Source: Thermopetrobacter sp.
GTDB lineage: Bacteria; Pseudomonadota; Alphaproteobacteria; Rhizobiales; Aestuariivirgaceae
NCBI GenBank assembly: GCA_011374735.1
Contig: DRPD01000155.1
Coordinates: forward strand, 1 to 5,336
Direction of reading: 5' to 3'
DNA length: 5,336 bases
Numbering within the stretch: the stretch's first letter is position 1; the number at the start of each line of letters is the position of its first letter. Below the pieces are notes generated by a model, which did no database searches, was not told the origin of the DNA, and saw only the letters and a list, made by a program, of their open reading frames with translations. The position numbers and the translations under genes were made by a program. Shown piece after piece: positions 1 through 5,336 of this stretch.

Positions 1-2199
1 CTCGGGCATCCGCGCCACGTCCTCCACCCGTTCCGTAGCCGGGTCGTAATCGGCCAGCGCGCCCAGCATGTAGCGGATGGTGTTGCGCAGCTTGCGGTAG
101 GCATCGGCCATGCTCTTCAGGATTTCCGGGCCGATGCGCAGGTCTTCGGAATAGTCCGAGGCCATCACCCACAGGCGCAGGATATCCGCGCCATATTGCT
201 TCATCACGTCCTGCGGGCTGACCACGTTGCCCAGCGACTTGGACATCTTGCGGCCGTCCTCATCGAGCACGAAGCCGTGGGTGAGCACGCTGTCATAGGG
301 CGCGCGGCCGCGCGTGGCGCAGGATTCGAGCAAGGAGGAGTGAAACCAGCCGCGATGCTGGTCGGTGCCCTCCAGATACATGCTGGCCGGCCACTTCAGA
401 TCGTCACGGCGCTCCAGCACGAAGGCGTGGGTGGAGCCGGAATCGAACCACACGTCGAGAATGTCGCGAACCTGCTCCCAGTCATCGGGGTTGTCCACGC
501 GGCCTTGCAGATAGCGCGCCGCCGCGCCGTCCTCGAACCAGGCGTCGGCGCCTTTCTCGAAGAAGCTGTCGATGATGCGCCGGTTGACCTCTTCATCGAC
601 CAGAATCTCGCCGGTCTGTCTGTGCACGAAGATGGCGATCGGCACGCCCCAGGCGCGCTGGCGCGAGATCACCCAGTCCGGCCGGCTCTCGATCATCGCC
701 GTGATGCGGTTTTCGCCCGACGGCGGCACCCATTGCGTGTCGCGAATGGCCTTCAAGGCGCGTTCGCGCAGCGTCGTGCCGTCTTCATACGGGCGATCCA
801 GCGGGATGAACCACTGCGGCGTGTTGCGGAAGATCACCGGCTTCTTGGAGCGCCACGAGTGCGGATACTGATGGGTCAGCCGGGCCCGGGCGATGAGCAT
901 GCCCGCTTCGCGCAAGGCCGCGATCACCGCCTCGTTGGCGTCGCCCTTGCCGCCCTTCTGCGTCAGCACCCGCTTGCCGGTGAGGCCCGGCGCGGCGTCG
1001 GTCAGCACGCCGTCCTCATCGACGGTGAACGGAATGTCGGTGGAAATGCCGCGTGCCTCCAGCTCCTTCGCGTGGGCCGTCCAGACGTCATAGTCCTCGC
1101 GCCCATGGCCCGGCGCGGTATGCACGAAGCCGGTGCCGGCCTCCTCCGTCACGTGCTCGCCGGGCAAGAGCGGCACGGTAAAGTCATAGCCTAATTGACG
1201 AAGGGGATGCTTGGCTTGAGTATCCCTTAATACATTGGCAGAGATATCGAACAAGCGAGTAAACTCTTCAACTCGCGCTGCTCGCATCACTTCCTCTGCC
1301 AGAGCGTCAGCCAGCACGTAACGCTCGCCCTTCCGCGCCCAGTTGCCTTCCGGCACGCTCTTCACCTCGTAGAGCCCGTAGGAAATGGTCGGGCTGTAGG
1401 CGATGGCGCGGTTACCGGGGATGGTCCACGGCGTCGTCGTCCAAATAACGATGTAAGCACCGTTATATTTGGTCAGGTGATCATAGAGAGGATCTCTATC
1501 TCCTGCTCCACACGTAAAAATAGGGAACTTCACCCAGATGGCATCGGACTCGTGATCGTGGTATTCCACCTCCGCCTCGGCCAGCGCCGTCTTTTCCACC
1601 ACCGACCACATCACCGGCTTCGACCCGCGATACAGCTGGCCCAGCTCGGCGAAGCGGATCAGCTCGCGCGCGATGATCGCCTCGGCGTCATAACTCATGG
1701 TCAGATAGGGCGTCGTCCAGTCGCCGACGACGCCGAAGCGCTGAAACTCCTCCGCCTGCACCTTCACCCAATGTTCGGCGAAGGCCCGGCAGTGGGCCCG
1801 GAACTCGTTGATGGGGATGTCGTCCTTGTTACGGCCCTGGCTGCGGAACTCCTCCTCCACCTTCCACTCGATGGGCAGCCCATGGCAGTCCCAGCCCGGC
1901 ACGTAGTTGGAGTCATGGCCCATCATCTGGCGGGTGCGGGTGATGACGTCCTTCAGGATCTTGTTCATGGCGTGGCCGATGTGCAGGTGGCCGTTGGCGT
2001 AGGGCGGGCCATCATGCAGCACGTATTTCTCGCGGCCGCGCGCCACCTGTCGGGCGCGGGCGTAAAGGTCCATCTCTTCCCAGCGCTTGAGGATCTCCGG
2101 CTCCTTCTTCGGCAGCCCGGCGCGCATCGGAAAATCGGTCTTCGGCAAAAACAGGGTCTGGCGGTAGTCGCGGGTGGAGGTGTCGCTGGCGTCGCTCAT
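1..2199 (-). CDS. ileS: Isoleucyl-tRNA synthetase, 3' end cut by window
   Basis: Cytoplasmic class I aminoacyl-tRNA synthetase that charges tRNA(Ile) with isoleucine using ATP and hydrolyses mischarged Val-tRNA(Ile). I translated all 733 codons present and found no internal stop. Visible in order: HLHIGH with the HIGH signature at residues 73-76; WDCHGLPIE at 103-111; the CP1 editing domain, with the threonine-rich [13 protein letters not shown] at 253-265 and [17 protein letters not shown] at 355-371, where H360 and D369 have the spacing of the known editing His/Asp pair; [11 protein letters not shown] at 508-518; [12 protein letters not shown] from 582; [12 protein letters not shown] from 613; KMSKS at 651-655; and the start of the helical anticodon-binding domain ([13 protein letters not shown]) from about 707. 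Roughly the last 200-230 residues, including any C-terminal zinc finger, lie outside the window. The start at 2199 gives [19 protein letters not shown]; an in-frame ATG at 2217 would add six residues (MPGPDS). Neither start has a clear Shine-Dalgarno sequence. Two stretches of the editing domain (residues about 224-253 and 307-340) have low GC and rare codons unlike the rest. Confidence 0.98.
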   Translation of the reverse strand, partial: MSDASDTSTRDYRQTLFLPKTDFPMRAGLPKKEPEILKRWEEMDLYARARQVARGREKYVLHDGPPYANGHLHIGHAMNKILKDVITRTRQMMGHDSNYVPGWDCHGLPIEWKVEEEFRSQGRNKDDIPINEFRAHCRAFAEHWVKVQAEEFQRFGVVGDWTTPYLTMSYDAEAIIARELIRFAELGQLYRGSKPVMWSVVEKTALAEAEVEYHDHESDAIWVKFPIFTCGAGDRDPLYDHLTKYNGAYIVIWTTTPWTIPGNRAIAYSPTISYGLYEVKSVPEGNWARKGERYVLADALAEEVMRAARVEEFTRLFDISANVLRDTQAKHPLRQLGYDFTVPLLPGEHVTEEAGTGFVHTAPGHGREDYDVWTAHAKELEARGISTDIPFTVDEDGVLTDAAPGLTGKRVLTQKGGKGDANEAVIAALREAGMLIARARLTHQYPHSWRSKKPVIFRNTPQWFIPLDRPYEDGTTLRERALKAIRDTQWVPPSGENRITAMIESRPDWVISRQRAWGVPIAIFVHRQTGEILVDEEVNRRIIDSFFEKGADAWFEDGAAARYLQGRVDNPDDWEQVRDILDVWFDSGSTHAFVLERRDDLKWPASMYLEGTDQHRGWFHSSLLESCATRGRAPYDSVLTHGFVLDEDGRKMSKSLGNVVSPQDVMKQYGADILRLWVMASDYSEDLRIGPEILKSMADAYRKLRNTIRYMLGALADYDPATERVEDVARMPE

Positions 2200-2314
2200 G
2201 GAATCAGGCCCCGGCATGGTGGGTTTTGCGATGCTTGCGTCCGCGTTTAGAGCATTTGCGGAAAAAGGAAAAGCGGGTGATTGGAGGAGGGCGGGCCGAT
2301 CAAGGGTTGCCAAA

Positions 2315-2339
2315 TGACAAAAAGTGCGTCACTATGTCA
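2315..2339. repeat. Short repeat cluster, possible operator upstream of ileS
   Basis: An AT-richer block holds TGACA (2315-2319) and its inverse TGTCA (2335-2339). Between them lies the small inverted repeat GTG-CGT-CAC (2324-2332), and GTCAC occurs twice as a direct repeat (2328-2332 and 2336-2340). It lies 116-140 bp upstream of the ileS start. The arrangement could be a protein-binding site for the ileS leader or promoter, but arms this short can arise by chance. Confidence 0.3.
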
Positions 2340-2498
2340 CAGCTTGAAGCAAGACGGCTGGCCGGCGGATCCCACTGCCCGGACGTCCCTGCAAGTGAAA
2401 TGGCGCGGCAGACCTGCCTGCAGGCTTTCCCCGGCCTGTCCCTCTGGATCCCCGTAAGTCCGCGCCGTTTGGGCAAGTCAAGGAACCCGGCCTGAAAG

Positions 2499-2531
2499 CG
2501 GCCCCCGGCGTGGAGGACACGTCGGGGGCCG
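2499..2531 (-). terminator. Intrinsic terminator hairpin after nusB
   Basis: Two 14-base arms (2499-2512 and 2518-2531) pair along their whole length with only one G-U pair, around a 5-base loop (GAGGA on the plus strand). The stem begins 11 bases past the nusB stop codon. On the minus strand the tail is short (CTTTC), while on the plus strand it is GTTTTC, and the flanking A and T runs partly extend the stem. This fits a terminator for the gor-ribH-nusB direction that separates it from ileS; it could also stop antisense transcription coming from the ileS side. Stem quality is high and the U-tract is weak. Confidence 0.75.
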
Positions 2532-2542
2532 GTTTTCATGGC

Positions 2543-3034
2543 TCATCGATGCCGGCCGTGCAATTCATCGGCCCGATGCGCCCGCGCCACGGCGTCCAGC
2601 ACCCCGTTGACGAAGCCCGGCTCGTCGCCGCCCTCGAAGAAGGCGCGGGCCACGTTGACGTATTCGCTGATCGTCACCTTCGGCGGGATGTCGGGGCGCT
2701 TCAGCAGCTCATAGCCGCCGGCCCGCAGAATGGCCCGCACCGTGGCGTCCAGCCTCGGCAGTTTCCAGCCGGCGCTGGCGTGATGGTCGATGGCGGTATC
2801 GATCTCCTCCTGCGCCGACAGCACGCCGCGCACGATGTCCTCCAGCAGCGCCGCGTCCGGGTGGCCGCATTGCCCGTCGTCGAATTGCTCGCCGACCCGT
2901 CGTGAGGCGAACTGGGCCAGCACCTCATTGAGCGCGGTGCCCGCCACGTCCATCTGATACAGCGCCTGCACCGCCCCCAGCCGGGCGGCGGCGCGCGCGG
3001 CGCGGCTAATGCTGCCAGGGGAAGCGGCGCTCAT
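2543..3034 (-). CDS. nusB: Transcription antitermination factor NusB
   Basis: NusB (163 residues) binds boxA RNA together with NusE/S10 and supports antitermination on rRNA operons; it is an all-helical cytoplasmic protein. Family signatures are [14 protein letters not shown] at residues 17-30, the [15 protein letters not shown] region at 65-79, [21 protein letters not shown] at about 90-110, [18 protein letters not shown] at 120-137, and the typical C-terminus [12 protein letters not shown] at 140-151. The length matches alphaproteobacterial NusB, which is longer than E. coli NusB (139 residues). The ATG at 3034 was chosen because it overlaps the ribH stop as ATGA and the protein then starts just before the first conserved helix. 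The frame stays open upstream to 3139, but that part is the other frame of ribH. No good Shine-Dalgarno sequence precedes the ATG, so translation is probably coupled to ribH. The arginine-rich N-terminus (RAARAAARL) fits RNA binding. Confidence 0.96.
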   Translation of the reverse strand: MSAASPGSISRAARAAARLGAVQALYQMDVAGTALNEVLAQFASRRVGEQFDDGQCGHPDAALLEDIVRGVLSAQEEIDTAIDHHASAGWKLPRLDATVRAILRAGGYELLKRPDIPPKVTISEYVNVARAFFEGGDEPGFVNGVLDAVARAHRADELHGRHR

Positions 3035-3513
3035 GAGAAGGCGGTTTCCATCAGCTTCATCTTGAGTTTCGCCATGGTGACGGCGGCCTTCGCGGCCGCC
3101 GCGCCCTTGTTCTTCTCGCTCACCCTGGCCCGCGCCCACGCCTGCTCGGCGTTTTCCACCGTCAGAACGCCATTGCCGATCGCCGTGCCCTGCAGGGACA
3201 GCTCCGTCAGCCCGCGCGCCGATTCGTTGGCCACGATCTCGAAGTGATGGGTCTCGCCGCGGATCACCACGCCCAGCGCCACATAGGCGTCATAGCGCGG
3301 CTCCTTCGGCTGCATGCCCTGTTCCTCGGCCATCATGCCGGCCGCCATGTCCGCCCCCTCGGCCATGGCGATGGCGGCCGGGATTTCCAGCGCGCCCGGC
3401 ACATGCACCACGTCGTAGTCGATGCCCTGCGCCTCCAGATAGTCGGCCGCGCCCTTTTCCAGTTCTTCCAGCAGATCGTCATAGAACCGCGCTTCGATGA
3501 TCAGCACGCGCAT
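3031..3513 (-). CDS. ribH: 6,7-dimethyl-8-ribityllumazine synthase
   Basis: Penultimate enzyme of riboflavin synthesis (160 residues). It condenses 5-amino-6-ribitylamino-uracil with 3,4-dihydroxy-2-butanone 4-phosphate to give lumazine, and family members assemble as pentamers or larger shells. Motifs: the substrate-binding aromatic start IEARFYDDL (residues 6-14), [14 protein letters not shown] (38-51), [24 protein letters not shown] (78-101) with H90 at the position of the catalytic histidine, [15 protein letters not shown] (115-129) and K134-K142 (KNKGAAAAK). Residues about 52-72, between the PAAIAMA helix and RYDAYVALG, look like an insertion of about 17 residues that is rich in Met and Glu compared with the members I remember. 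The ATG at 3513 is preceded by AGGAGG eight bases upstream. The frame also opens with a GTG at 3606 overlapping the gor stop, which would add a 31-residue basic extension, but that codon lacks a Shine-Dalgarno sequence. The stop overlaps nusB. Confidence 0.96.
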   Translation of the reverse strand: MRVLIIEARFYDDLLEELEKGAADYLEAQGIDYDVVHVPGALEIPAAIAMAEGADMAAGMMAEEQGMQPKEPRYDAYVALGVVIRGETHHFEIVANESARGLTELSLQGTAIGNGVLTVENAEQAWARARVSEKNKGAAAAKAAVTMAKLKMKLMETAFS

Positions 3514-3521
3514 CGCCTTCG

Positions 3522-3527
3522 CCTCCT
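3522..3527 (-). promoter_or_regulatory. Shine-Dalgarno site of ribH
   Basis: AGGAGG on the minus strand, eight bases upstream of the ATG at 3513. It is the strongest ribosome binding site in the window and decides between the 160-residue start and the GTG at 3606. Confidence 0.85.
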
Positions 3528-3558
3528 GTTCCGAATCCCGTTGCCGTCTCCATAGCCG

Positions 3559-3572
3559 CGCCGCCGGCGGCG
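3559..3572. repeat. GC-rich palindrome between gor and ribH
   Basis: Perfect 14-base palindrome (CGCCGCC followed by GGCGGCG) in the 89-bp gap between gor and ribH. Another palindrome, GCCCGGGC (3578-3585), and a run of six T on the plus strand (3591-3596) follow. On the minus strand, where the genes lie, the run is A and precedes the hairpin, so this is not a terminator for gor. In an mRNA running from gor into ribH it would form a hairpin about 45 bases upstream of the ribH start. It may affect mRNA stability, or it may only reflect high GC. Confidence 0.4.
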
Positions 3573-3602
3573 TTCCAGCCCGGGCGGCCGTTTTTTCAGT
3601 TC

Positions 3603-4979
3603 TCACGGGCGCGGAGTTTTCATCAATACCAGCTCCTCCGCCGCCGTGGGGTGCACGGCCAGGGTGGCGTCGAAGTGCGCCTTCGTGGCCCCGGCCTGCA
3701 TGAGCACCCCCATCAGCTGGATCAGCTCCCCGGCTTCCGGCGCGATGAGATGCGCGCCCACCACCTTGTTGGTCTTGCGCTCGACGATGAGCTTGTAGAA
3801 CACCTTCTCCGCGCTGCCCGACAGGGTGTGCTTCATCGGCCGGAAGCGCGCCGCATGGACATCGATGTCGCCCGGCCGCTCGCGCGCCTGCTGTTCCGTC
3901 AGCCCCACCGCGCCCAGTTCGGGGGAGGTGAACACGGCGGTGGCGATGTTTTCGGTGGATACCGGCGGCGTGTCCTTGCCGCCGAACAGCCGCTCGGCCA
4001 GCGCGTGGCCCTCGCGGATGGCGAACGGGGTGAGCTGCACGCCGCGGTCGGTGACGTCGCCCACGGCGAAGATGTGCCCCACGCTGGTGCGGTTGTAATC
4101 ATCCACCTTGATGGCGTCGTTGCCCCCCAGTTCCACCCCCGCCCTGTCCAGCCCCAGGTCGAAGGTGTTGGGCATGCGCCCGGTGGCATACATCACCTCC
4201 GCCACCGCCAGCTCCTCGCCCTTGCGGGTGTGCACGATGTAGCCGCCGCGTTCCGGCCCGCAGCGTTCGATGCGATCCACGTCGGCCCGGGTGTGGATGG
4301 TGACGCCCTTCGCCGCCAGCTCCTCCGCCAGCACGTCGCGCAATTCGTCGTCGAAGCCGCGCAGGATTTGCGGCCCGCGATACAGCACGTGGGTGTCCAC
4401 GCCCAGCCCATTGAAGATCGACGCGAACTCCAGCGCGATGTAACCGCCGCCGATGATGGCGATGGAAGCGGGCAGGGACTTCAAGTGAAACGCCTCGTTC
4501 GACGTGATGGCGTAGGCCGCGCCGGGGATGTTGTGGGGCACGAACGGCGTCGCCCCGGTGGCGATCAGGATGTTGGCCGCCGTCACCGTTCGCTCCTCGG
4601 CCACCAGCCGGATGTCGTGCGGCCCGGTCAGCTCGGCGCGGGTTTCGCAGATCTCCACCCCGGCGTTTTGCAGGCCCTTGATGTAAAGCCCATTGAGCCG
4701 CGCGATTTCCCGATCCTTCGCCGCGATCAGCTTCTCCCAGGAAAATTGCGCGTTTTCCTGCCCGGCCCAGCCATAGCCCTTCGCCTCCTCGAAATGCTCC
4801 GCGTATTGGGCCGCGTAATGAAACAGCTTCTTCGGCACGCAGCCGCGGATCACGCAGGTGCCGCCGACGCGGTATTCCTCCGCGATCGCCACCTTCGCCC
4901 CGTACTGGGCAGCGATGCGCGCCGCGCGCACCCCGCCGGAACCGGCGCCGATGACGAACAGGTCGTAGTCGAAGGCCAT
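3603..4979 (-). CDS. gor: Glutathione-disulfide reductase (NADPH)
   Basis: FAD-dependent pyridine nucleotide-disulfide oxidoreductase (458 residues, the usual length) that reduces GSSG to GSH with NADPH in the cytoplasm. Motifs in order: FAD-binding GAGSGG at 11-16; the redox-active pair C42/C47 in [19 protein letters not shown] at 140-145; the NADPH-binding fold GGGYIA at 177-182; R201 and R207, which have the spacing of the two arginines that give NADPH preference in E. coli Gor; ATGRMPN at 265-271; the second FAD motif IFAVGDVTD at 303-311; and the C-terminal HPTAAEE with H443 and E448, the acid-base His/Glu pair. The NADPH arginines and [13 protein letters not shown] argue for Gor over dihydrolipoamide dehydrogenase or mercuric reductase. 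The ATG at 4979 begins the FAD domain directly and has GGAAG six bases upstream; the frame stays open to 5303 but has no homology there and runs under the helicase start. ribH follows after 89 bp, so co-transcription is plausible. Confidence 0.96.
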   Translation of the reverse strand: MAFDYDLFVIGAGSGGVRAARIAAQYGAKVAIAEEYRVGGTCVIRGCVPKKLFHYAAQYAEHFEEAKGYGWAGQENAQFSWEKLIAAKDREIARLNGLYIKGLQNAGVEICETRAELTGPHDIRLVAEERTVTAANILIATGATPFVPHNIPGAAYAITSNEAFHLKSLPASIAIIGGGYIALEFASIFNGLGVDTHVLYRGPQILRGFDDELRDVLAEELAAKGVTIHTRADVDRIERCGPERGGYIVHTRKGEELAVAEVMYATGRMPNTFDLGLDRAGVELGGNDAIKVDDYNRTSVGHIFAVGDVTDRGVQLTPFAIREGHALAERLFGGKDTPPVSTENIATAVFTSPELGAVGLTEQQARERPGDIDVHAARFRPMKHTLSGSAEKVFYKLIVERKTNKVVGAHLIAPEAGELIQLMGVLMQAGATKAHFDATLAVHPTAAEELVLMKTPRP

Positions 4980-5014
4980 GTGTCGCTTCCGCCGTCGTTG
5001 TTGCCACCGCCGAA

Positions 5015-5043
5015 GCCATACACGCCGCCGCCTTACGCGCCAA
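5015..5043 (-). promoter_or_regulatory. Candidate sigma70-type promoter of gor
   Basis: On the minus strand TTGGCG (5038-5043), a 17-base spacer and TATGGC (5015-5020). The spacing is ideal and the -10 ends about 35 bases before the gor ATG, giving a short leader. The match to consensus is only moderate (4/6 and 3/6), and GC-rich alphaproteobacterial promoters are hard to call by eye. Confidence 0.35.
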
Positions 5044-5106
5044 CCCCTCGTCACGCCACCTTGCCGCCCGGCACATCTTCTCAAAGTCCCCCTCTCCATC
5101 CGCGCC

Positions 5107-5134
5107 TTGACTCGCCGCGCAGGGAGCCTATGGT
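5107..5134 (+). promoter_or_regulatory. Candidate sigma70-type promoter of the DEAD-box helicase gene
   Basis: TTGACT (5107-5112), a 16-base spacer and TATGGT (5129-5134). The -35 is nearly perfect and the -10 matches 4/6, a good score for this GC-rich background. Transcription would start near 5141, leaving a leader of about 55 bases before the ATG at 5197. An inverted repeat overlaps the -10 box. Confidence 0.5.
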
Positions 5135-5149
5135 GGCCCGCGACACCAT
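5130..5149. repeat. Inverted repeat over the helicase promoter -10, possible operator
   Basis: ATGGTG (5130-5135), eight bases, then CACCAT (5144-5149): a perfect six-base dyad. It covers most of the proposed -10 box and the expected transcription start, where a repressor would act. It interlocks with the palindrome CCATGCATGG (5146-5155). No regulator gene is visible in the window to pair it with. Confidence 0.4.
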
Positions 5150-5187
5150 GCATGGGTGGGTGATTCCGCCACGAACGGAGATGAACC

Positions 5188-5191
5188 GGAG
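5188..5191 (+). promoter_or_regulatory. Shine-Dalgarno site of the helicase gene
   Basis: GGAG five bases before the ATG at 5197. The surrounding CGGAGAT (5187-5193) is repeated 11 bases upstream (5176-5182), giving two Shine-Dalgarno-like copies in tandem. The downstream copy is correctly spaced and supports the chosen start. Confidence 0.65.
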
Positions 5192-5196
5192 ATTTC

Positions 5197-5336
5197 ATGA
5201 GCTTCGATGAACTCGGCCTGAGCGAGAAAATATTGCAGGCGGTGAAGGACGCCGGCTTCGCGGAGCCGACGGAAATCCAGGCGCAGGCCATCCCGCCGGC
5301 CATCGAGGGCAGGGACGTGCTGGGCCTGGCCCAGAC
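5197..5336 (+). CDS. DEAD-box ATP-dependent RNA helicase, N-terminus only
   Basis: Only 46 codons plus two bases are present; the gene runs off the right edge. The peptide begins [16 protein letters not shown] and continues with [17 protein letters not shown] and GRDVLGLAQ. This is the Q motif of DEAD-box helicases: the isolated aromatic F3 lies 17 residues before the GF.EPT.IQ block, with the conserved glutamine at residue 28. It leads straight into the Walker A (motif I) region, whose AQTG(T/S)GKT would start at the last codon seen. Such proteins unwind short RNA duplexes with ATP in ribosome assembly, RNA decay or cold adaptation. The N-terminus resembles the RhlE/DeaD type but is too short to choose a subgroup, so no symbol is given. 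The gene is divergent from gor across a 217-bp region. Confidence 0.93.
   Translation, partial: MSFDELGLSEKILQAVKDAGFAEPTEIQAQAIPPAIEGRDVLGLAQ

Larger units (their letters stand above)
2200..2542. other. Intergenic region between nusB and ileS (343 bp)
   Basis: No convincing gene is present here. It holds the nusB terminator hairpin (2499-2531), a central stretch of ordinary GC, an AT-richer block at about 2311-2345 with short repeats, and a purine-rich block at 2248-2277 just upstream of ileS. The transcript start of ileS should lie here, but I did not find a -35/-10 pair on the minus strand that I would defend. A plus-strand open frame of 89 codons at 2226-2495 has no family signature and no Shine-Dalgarno sequence, and I treat it as chance. 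There is no T-box-like leader, which fits alphaproteobacteria. Confidence 0.7.

Noticed and set aside
196..1194. Open frame of 332 codons on the plus strand opposite ileS
   Set aside because: It is antisense to an intact ileS frame with KMSKS and the other motifs; the composition is that of a GC shadow.
1477..2250. Open frame of 257 codons on the plus strand opposite the 5' part of ileS
   Set aside because: Same reason: it covers the HIGH region of ileS in antisense and shows no recognisable domain.
2464..2482. TTGACT on the minus strand as an ileS promoter -35
   Set aside because: No acceptable -10 box lies 16-18 bases downstream, and the position is about 280 bp from the ileS start.
2226..2495. 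Open frame of 89 codons on the plus strand in the nusB-ileS gap
   Set aside because: No Shine-Dalgarno sequence, mixed low-complexity composition and no family signature. Competing frames exist on the other strand at the same place.
3035..3139. N-terminal extension of nusB by 35 residues
   Set aside because: It is the second frame of the ribH 3' end. The ATGA overlap at 3031-3034 gives a normal NusB start.
3559..3596. Hairpin followed by TTTTTT on the plus strand as an intrinsic terminator
   Set aside because: No plus-strand gene ends here, and the stem directly before the T-run is poor (loop of about 17 bases). On the minus strand, where the genes lie, the run is A.
4099..5076. Open frame of 325 codons on the minus strand overlapping gor
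   Set aside because: It is the shifted frame of gor, full of Arg and Gly, with no motif of its own.
3651..5210. Open frame of 519 codons on the plus strand opposite gor
   Set aside because: It is fully antisense to gor, which has every catalytic motif. The composition (rich in His, Arg, Gly, Val, Asp) is the usual reflection of a high-GC gene, and no family motif is seen.
4980..5303. N-terminal extension of gor by up to 108 residues
   Set aside because: The extension runs through the divergent promoter region and under the helicase start, with no homology to the family. The ATG at 4979 begins the FAD domain at the usual place.

Overview
This window reads as a high-GC bacterial chromosome segment carrying five housekeeping genes. 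The protein signatures fit Alphaproteobacteria: an IleS that opens with a [20 protein letters not shown] N-terminus, a RibH with the IEARFYDDL and [19 protein letters not shown] motifs, and a glutathione reductase with [15 protein letters not shown] content is about 65% in most of the coding sequence. I cannot name a genus from the sequence alone. No mobile element, CRISPR array, tRNA or rRNA gene, or anything resembling a new defence or biosynthetic system was found.

Layout from left to right. Positions 1-2199 (minus) hold ileS, isoleucyl-tRNA synthetase; its 5' end is complete and its 3' end runs off the window at residue 733. Positions 2200-2542 are a non-coding gap with a strong hairpin terminator just after nusB, an AT-richer repeat cluster and the leader of ileS. 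Positions 2543-3034 (minus) hold nusB, and 3031-3513 (minus) hold ribH; the two overlap through ATGA. Positions 3603-4979 (minus) hold gor, glutathione reductase. Positions 4980-5196 are a divergent promoter region. From 5197 (plus), a DEAD-box RNA helicase begins and is cut by the right window edge after 46 codons.

How the genes fit together. gor, ribH and nusB lie in the same direction with a gap of 89 bp and then an overlap of 4 bp, and no minus-strand terminator is visible between gor and ribH, so they may form one transcript ending at the hairpin at 2499-2531. ribH makes the lumazine precursor of riboflavin, and Gor is an FAD enzyme, which is a possible but unproven link. ileS appears to be a separate transcription unit. 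The ileS, NusB and helicase functions (tRNA charging, transcription antitermination, RNA remodelling) are general growth functions.

The most noteworthy points are two short low-GC, odd-codon patches inside the ileS editing domain, an apparent insertion of about 17 residues in RibH, and an inverted repeat sitting over the likely -10 box of the helicase promoter. All large open frames on the plus strand opposite these genes look like antisense shadows produced by high GC.
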